34,512 nt of DNA from an uncultured Vampirovibrio sp. Its GTDB lineage: Bacteria > Cyanobacteriota > Vampirovibrionia > Gastranaerophilales > Gastranaerophilaceae. Position 1 is the stretch's first letter; the number at the start of each line of letters is the position of its first letter. The position numbers and the translations under genes were made by a program. Below, in pieces: positions 30,260-34,512 of this stretch. The stretch covers positions 1 through 34,512 of the forward strand of contig CAJTWU010000018.1 of assembly GCA_910579975.1 (NCBI GenBank). The letters are read 5' to 3'. Below the pieces are notes generated by a model. It had not been told where the DNA came from. It searched no databases and saw only the letters and a list, made by a program, of their open reading frames with translations.

Positions 30260-30868
30260 TTACATGGATAAACATGTCAACGCCTTTCTTAAAATTTCTT
30301 CCGGATTTGAGGTGTCTTCTACTGTTGAAATAACTTTTGCCAACGCCTCTTCAATCTCTTTATTGTCATAACCCAAAGACAACATAATGGATTGAGCATC
30401 AGCTATAGCCTGATTTTGAGGCAAAGTACCACTTGATTTTGGAAGTTCTGTTTTCATTAACTTATCTTTTAATTCAAGAATAATCTTCTGTGCAAGCTTC
30501 GGCCCAACTCCTTTTGCCCTGGTAAGCTCTTTGAAATTACCATCAATAACAAAAGAAATTAAATCACATGCATCAAACTCGTTTAAAAGTGCAATAGCCA
30601 TTTTTGCACCTACACCTGAAACAGACAAAAGGATTTGAAAAATATCACGCGTTTCTTTATTAGAAAACCCATAAAGGTTCATAGCATCTTCACGATGTAA
30701 AAGTGAAGTATAAAACTTTTGCGTAGTTTCCTCCGAAGGATTATAACTTACAAAATCCTGTTCTGTAACTTCTAATAAATAACCTACACCAACAGCTTCA
30801 ATAGTGATAAAAGCGCCTTTAGAAGTTTTTCTTTTATCCGTTAACAATCCTTTTACATAATCAAACAT
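30260..30868 (-). CDS. ruvA: Holliday junction branch-migration protein RuvA
   Basis: The protein has 202 residues from ATG at 30868, M-F-D-Y-V-K-G, the usual RuvA start. The frame stays open 63 codons further upstream, but that part is the antisense of tRNA-Ser and is not coding. RuvA binds four-way junctions and recruits RuvB. The OB-fold covers about 1-65; helix-hairpin-helix motifs are V-S-G-V-G-A-K-M-A near 80 and A-K-G-V-G-P-K-L-A near 115; the C-terminal UBA-like domain that touches RuvB covers about 150-202. ruvB and ruvC are not adjacent. The ribosome-binding site is weak (AGAAAG). Confidence 0.95.
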   Translation of the reverse strand: MFDYVKGLLTDKRKTSKGAFITIEAVGVGYLLEVTEQDFVSYNPSEETTQKFYTSLLHREDAMNLYGFSNKETRDIFQILLSVSGVGAKMAIALLNEFDACDLISFVIDGNFKELTRAKGVGPKLAQKIILELKDKLMKTELPKSSGTLPQNQAIADAQSIMLSLGYDNKEIEEALAKVISTVEDTSNPEEILRKALTCLSM

Positions 30869-30911
30869 ATTCTTTCTAACCCCGAAAAAATTATACAATG
30901 AAAAAAAGGGC

Positions 30912-30940
30912 TTTACAACAGAAAATGTTTTGTGTAATAT
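30912..30940 (+). promoter_or_regulatory. Promoter of tRNA-Ser
   Basis: TTTACA (30912-30917), exactly 17 bases, TAATAT (30935-30940). It gives a leader of about 20 bases to the tRNA and lies just upstream of the divergent ruvA start. Confidence 0.75.
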
Positions 30941-30966
30941 AGAAAAGCAATCAAGTGGTACACCTT

Positions 30967-31056
30967 GGAGAAGTGCCAGAGCGGTTGATTGGAGCGGTCT
31001 TGAAAACCGTCGAACATGCGAGTGTTCCGTGGGTTCGAATCCCACCTTCTCCTCCA
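30967..31056 (+). tRNA. tRNA-Ser, anticodon TGA
   Basis: The class II cloverleaf has acceptor GGAGAAG/CTTCTCC, D stem CCA/TGG, anticodon stem GCGGT/ACCGT with loop CTTGAAA (anticodon TGA at 31001-31003), long variable stem GAACA/TGTTC and T stem GTGGG/CCCAC. It reads UCA and related Ser codons. CCA is encoded (31054-31056), unlike in tRNA-Leu of this window. The discriminator base is T, where bacterial tRNA-Ser normally has G. Confidence 0.96.
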
Positions 31057-31060
31057 TTTA

Positions 31061-31084
31061 AAAAGAGTCCTTTCGGACTCTTTT
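31061..31084. terminator. Terminator between tRNA-Ser and the convergent res gene
   Basis: AAAAGAGTCC, loop TTTC, GGACTCTTTTTT: a 10-bp stem with a T-run. It can end the tRNA transcript and, in reverse, the restriction gene ending at 31100. Confidence 0.9.
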
Positions 31085-31099
31085 TTATTGCATTAAATC

Positions 31100-34000
31100 T
31101 TACACACTAACCTTAAACTCATTCCAATCCCTAACCGGATCCTTTGGAAACTCTACATCGTCTAAAGCCGCAAAATGTTTTTCACCACAATGAATTTTTA
31201 ATCTTTCAGGAGTTCTTGTATCAAACAAATTTGTTGTTCCTTTGCTTTCCAGCACAAAGTAAAGCTTTTCTTCGCCGTCTTTTTCCAAAAATACCGCCCA
31301 ATCAGGGTTGTAAGGTCCGATTGGAGTCTCAATTTTAAAACGACGCGGGATTTTAAAGAACATTTTCACATCCGGATCATCATCCAAACTCTTTGCAAAA
31401 CGACTTTCTACTCCGCTATCATAGATTAAATAATCATATATACTATGCTCAACCGAAATAGCATTTCTATCTAAGTATGCAATAAATTCCTGACTATCAA
31501 ATATCTCTTGAGCATAATACTCTTGACCGGCAAGTTTAACATATTTTATGCCGTCGATTGCAAGCTCATGCCTGTTTCGGGCTATGATTTCAAGAACTCT
31601 TTCATAAAACGCTTGAGGATTATTCATAAAATCCTCTTCTCGCCCGCTTTCTTCCAAAATCCTTATGATTGTTGAATGCTTCAAAAGCGTTTCATTTGCA
31701 ATTAAACGTAAAATATCGGGAATACAAGTATAAGTACTCTCAAGCTCAATAGCTCTGGAATGTTTTTCAGTGAAAGATACTCCGGGATTTTCTACCTGAA
31801 GATCAGCCACTTGCGAAACAAGCCGTGCTTTAGGAATAAGCGGCATTTCCTTTAATTCTTTTACACAGTTTTCGACAAGTTTATCAACATCAAAATCTAT
31901 TCTGTAAGTTGTTTTTTGCTTAATTCTATCCCAGAGTTCCCTGAATTCAGGAGAAATTATCGCCTGTTTTTTCAATCTAACAGAAACCTGTGTACTTGCA
32001 TCACGCAATACAGGACGATTATCCGCCTGTTCAATAGCACTGATAATAGCTCTTTGCGCAGCCTTTGTATAACAATCATCCAAACCAAGCTTTCCTGCTG
32101 CAAGCTGAGCTTTCATGGTCTCTTTTACTCTTCCCTCTTTTGTAATAATTTTTCTTTCTTTTAAATCCTCATAAATAGCTTCTGCTTGTTCTTGAGAAAA
32201 AGATTTTTCTTCAACCTTAACCTCTGTATATTTAATATTCCTAATTGTATTAACGGTTACAGGCTCATCATGTTTTTTTGCTTTAAGCTGTTTTTTAATC
32301 TCTTTTTGCAATGGTTCAGCTAAATCAGAGAACTCAACTTTTTCAATATCAACCCCTTGATTTAAGTTCCCATTATTATCAATAACCCCTTCAACCTGAA
32401 GAGCACTGTAAGCCATTTGTGCTTCGAAATCATCCATCTCATGATGAATTTCAATTTGCTCTTGATAAGTTAAATCAATTAGAGCACTAAGCTGAAGCAC
32501 TCCAAACTTCATTCCTGTTTCCTGTTCAATTTCTTTTTGAAGCTTATCTGCAAACTCCGAAAAACTCTCATTTGCCATTATATGCAGAACATTAATATTT
32601 CGGTCTTCTATTCTTTCACCATCCTGATTTACGCATAAACGTAAACCACGCCCGATTTTTTGACGACATGTAAAAGTGGACTTCTGGTCAATCAAAGTAC
32701 AAACCTGAAACACGTTAGGATTATCCCAGCCTTCTTTTAGTGCAGAATGCGAGAAAATAAAACGCATTGGACAATCAAATGATAATAAATACTCTTTATC
32801 ACGCATAATTGTATTATAAGTATCATCATCAGCTAAAGTATCGCCTTTTGTATTCTTGTAAATCCCTTTTTTATCTTGAGAAAAATAACCGTTATGTGCT
32901 TTTTCAACATCAGTATCAAACCAGGATTTTAAAACCTCAAACTTCGGTTTACTCAAAAGCTCATTGTAGCACTCTTCAAACATGTGCGCATAAATCCCTT
33001 TTTCTCCGGTTTCAGTTCTGTAATTCTCTACTTTGTCAATAAAGAACAGCGACAAAACTTTAATCCCTTTTTCGAAATATCGAAGCTCTTTTTCCAAATG
33101 AGCCTCAATAGTTCTGTAAATTTGGGCACGCTTAATAATTTTCTCATCAATACCACCAATTGCTTTACCCAGCATGAGTACCTCGGAGTTGGAGAACTCT
33201 ATACACTCAAAATCTTTTGTACAATCAATTCCTTCAACCACATAACCCTCGTAAAGCTCACGTTTACCGGATTTTCTGTATAAATCGTCACCGGGCTTAA
33301 TAGTAATCGTTTTACGCTCAACTTTCTCATCAGTTCCTTTTATATCAATTTCAACCTTTGCAGAAAAACCATTTTCCTTGGAAACTGATTTTAAGAAAAT
33401 ATACGGTTTGTTAAAATCATTTGAAACAGAGTTTGAAGAAACACAGATTTGTTTTACTAAACCCATTTGATAGGCATCAACAGGAGTTAATCTATAGAGC
33501 AGATTAAGCTTTTCCCTATGAGTAGCAGAATACCTGAAAACCGCAAGCGGATTAAGTGATTGTATTGCCTCTTTTGATTTTGGAGTATTGTCTACAGACT
33601 GTGGTTCATCAATGATAACAATAGGATTTGTGTCCTTAATATATCTCATAGCAGTCTCGCCGTTAAGCTTTTCTTGCTGCTGATTAATGATGTTTTCAGC
33701 TTTTTTGAACGCATCGATATTAATAATCATGATTTCAATATTGCTGGATGTTGCAAATCGGCGAACATCAGATAATTTAGATGAATTATAGATAAAATAG
33801 TTATAAGGAACGCCGTCATAAAGGTTTTTAAAATGGTCTTGAGTTATTTGAAGAGACTTGAAAACCCCTTCACGAATTGCAACAGAAGGAACAACAATAA
33901 TAAACTTAGTAAATCCGTAGCGTTTGTTTAATTCTAATATTGTTTTGGTGTAAACATATGTTTTACCGGTACCTGTTTCCATTTCGATAGAATATTGTCT

Positions 34001-34246
34001 TTGTTCAAAGTCGCGTGAAATCTGGAGTTTGTTACGTCTTTGAATTGAATGCATATTAGCTATTAACTTATCAGAATCAATCTTGCGATTATTGCCTAAT
34101 CCGAAATCATTTTGGATTAAACGCATTTGACCGTTATCATTGTCAACAGAAAAAGTTGTAGTTAGCTTTTCTTGTCCTAAAAATAAATCTGCTACAGCAT
34201 TAACTGCATCTGTTTGAAAATCTTGATTTTTAAATTTTAATTTCAT
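31100..34246 (-). CDS. res: Type III restriction enzyme, Res (helicase-endonuclease) subunit
   Basis: The protein has 1048 residues from ATG at 34246, chosen because AAAGGA lies 5 bases upstream; an ATG two codons earlier overlaps that site. It has superfamily 2 helicase motifs: M-E-T-G-T-G-K-T (Walker A, near 89-96), D-E-P-Q-S (motif II, near 213-217), S-A-T-H-R, and R-Q-K-I-G-R-G-L-R-L (motif VI). Near the C-terminus P-D-W-A-V-F then F-V-L-E-S-K-G fits a PD-(D/E)xK nuclease. Such subunits pair with a Mod methyltransferase, translocate or slide on DNA using ATP, and cut unmethylated invading DNA. All motifs look intact. The mod gene ends 9 bases upstream. Confidence 0.95.
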   Translation of the reverse strand: MKLKFKNQDFQTDAVNAVADLFLGQEKLTTTFSVDNDNGQMRLIQNDFGLGNNRKIDSDKLIANMHSIQRRNKLQISRDFEQRQYSIEMETGTGKTYVYTKTILELNKRYGFTKFIIVVPSVAIREGVFKSLQITQDHFKNLYDGVPYNYFIYNSSKLSDVRRFATSSNIEIMIINIDAFKKAENIINQQQEKLNGETAMRYIKDTNPIVIIDEPQSVDNTPKSKEAIQSLNPLAVFRYSATHREKLNLLYRLTPVDAYQMGLVKQICVSSNSVSNDFNKPYIFLKSVSKENGFSAKVEIDIKGTDEKVERKTITIKPGDDLYRKSGKRELYEGYVVEGIDCTKDFECIEFSNSEVLMLGKAIGGIDEKIIKRAQIYRTIEAHLEKELRYFEKGIKVLSLFFIDKVENYRTETGEKGIYAHMFEECYNELLSKPKFEVLKSWFDTDVEKAHNGYFSQDKKGIYKNTKGDTLADDDTYNTIMRDKEYLLSFDCPMRFIFSHSALKEGWDNPNVFQVCTLIDQKSTFTCRQKIGRGLRLCVNQDGERIEDRNINVLHIMANESFSEFADKLQKEIEQETGMKFGVLQLSALIDLTYQEQIEIHHEMDDFEAQMAYSALQVEGVIDNNGNLNQGVDIEKVEFSDLAEPLQKEIKKQLKAKKHDEPVTVNTIRNIKYTEVKVEEKSFSQEQAEAIYEDLKERKIITKEGRVKETMKAQLAAGKLGLDDCYTKAAQRAIISAIEQADNRPVLRDASTQVSVRLKKQAIISPEFRELWDRIKQKTTYRIDFDVDKLVENCVKELKEMPLIPKARLVSQVADLQVENPGVSFTEKHSRAIELESTYTCIPDILRLIANETLLKHSTIIRILEESGREEDFMNNPQAFYERVLEIIARNRHELAIDGIKYVKLAGQEYYAQEIFDSQEFIAYLDRNAISVEHSIYDYLIYDSGVESRFAKSLDDDPDVKMFFKIPRRFKIETPIGPYNPDWAVFLEKDGEEKLYFVLESKGTTNLFDTRTPERLKIHCGEKHFAALDDVEFPKDPVRDWNEFKVSV

Positions 34247-34255
34247 ATGCATCCT

Positions 34256-34512
34256 TTATAATAATTTTATCTCGATATTCCTGTCTTTCAGGATGTAATG
34301 CGCATTTGATAGGGCTACGTCATCCTTGAATGCTTGTTGTGTAGATACGATTTTTGCTGGAAGATATTTACACATTTCTTCGATATCTTCCGGTGTTATA
34401 CCGCCTTGACCGTAATCTATGCATACAAGCACAAGACAATTGGTGCCGATTGAATACGCTTTTTTGTCGTTTACCTGTAGTTCTTGGATAGGATAGTCAA
34501 GAGGTATGCCAA
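34256..34512 (-). CDS. mod: C-terminal end of a Type III DNA methyltransferase (Mod), start outside window
   Basis: The frame is open from the window edge to a TAA at 34256, about 85 codons. It reads P-L-D-Y-P-I-Q-E-L-Q-V, A-Y-S-I-G-T-N-C-L-V-L-V-C, and near the end S-T-Q-Q-A-F-K-D-D-V-A-L-S-N-A, then I-L-K-D. This resembles the C-terminal end of type III Mod proteins (pattern F-K-D-D-x-A-x-x-N). The catalytic D-P-P-Y and FxGxG motifs would lie outside the window. Position directly before res, same strand, supports the call. Mod would give sequence recognition and protective N6-adenine methylation. Confidence 0.75.
   Translation of the reverse strand, partial: GIPLDYPIQELQVNDKKAYSIGTNCLVLVCIDYGQGGITPEDIEEMCKYLPAKIVSTQQAFKDDVALSNAHYILKDRNIEIKLL

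Noticed and set aside
30869..31057. Open frame extending ruvA by 63 codons at its N-terminus
   Set aside because: The sequence is the antisense of tRNA-Ser and its promoter and gives the G-F-E-P-T type peptide seen in spurious translations of tRNA antisense. RuvA proper starts at M-F-D-Y-V-K-G (30868).
1..34512. CRISPR arrays, insertion sequences, prophage or integrase genes
   Set aside because: No regularly spaced long repeats, transposase, integrase or phage structural genes were seen on either strand.

Overview
This is an AT-rich stretch of bacterial chromosome with compact gene packing, most of it on the minus strand. The organism looks diderm. It has an MlaA/VacJ-type outer-membrane lipid-transport protein, an S-layer-homology (SLH) protein with a signal peptide and type IV prepilin-like proteins. 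Other traits are FAD-dependent thymidylate synthase (ThyX), a threonyl-tRNA synthetase without the N-terminal TGS domain, and an AccD N-terminus of the 'DWF-xx-RRK' kind seen in cyanobacteria. Together these suggest a non-photosynthetic relative of cyanobacteria, most likely a gut Gastranaerophilales (Melainabacteria/Vampirovibrionia) genome. That placement is inference from gene content, not a database result.

Layout. Positions 1-2000 hold two prepilin-like genes (the first cut by the window edge) and an unknown gene. Positions 2200-4000 hold hpf, a family 2 glycosyltransferase and rdgB in one run. Positions 4000-10500 hold a small Cys-rich protein, a small cupin, an MlaA domain fused to an alpha/beta hydrolase, a TPR-glycosyltransferase, a membrane-anchored solute-binding protein, thyX and a small unknown gene. 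Positions 10800-16400 hold a secreted HExxH protein on the plus strand behind a sigma-28-like promoter, then an SLH protein, a tandem GNAT protein, ribBA, ribE and a secreted unknown on the minus strand. Positions 16490-18320 hold accD-accA on the plus strand. Positions 18300-21800 hold a likely structured RNA, two secreted unknowns, tRNA-Leu(CAA) and thrS behind a structured leader. Positions 21780-28550 hold nearly the whole core of type II fatty-acid synthesis plus the yceD-rpmF-plsX unit: fabF, acpP, fabG, fabD, fabH, plsX, rpmF, a DUF177/YceD gene and a small unknown. Positions 28600-31060 hold a 5'-nucleotidase-like phosphatase, ruvA and the divergent tRNA-Ser(UGA). Positions 31100 to the end hold a Type III restriction subunit (res) and the 3' end of its methyltransferase partner (mod).

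Functionally the window joins membrane-lipid supply (acc, fab and plsX genes) with envelope maintenance (MlaA-hydrolase, glycosyltransferases, SLH protein) and housekeeping (riboflavin, dTMP, tRNA charging, Holliday-junction processing). The most unusual material is in the control regions and one gene fusion. These are a 31-bp palindrome at the fabH start site, a hairpin-split ribosome-binding site before accD, a folded thrS leader, a three-hairpin RNA after accA, and the MlaA-hydrolase gene, whose own ribosome-binding site lies in a hairpin. I saw no CRISPR array, transposase or phage genes.
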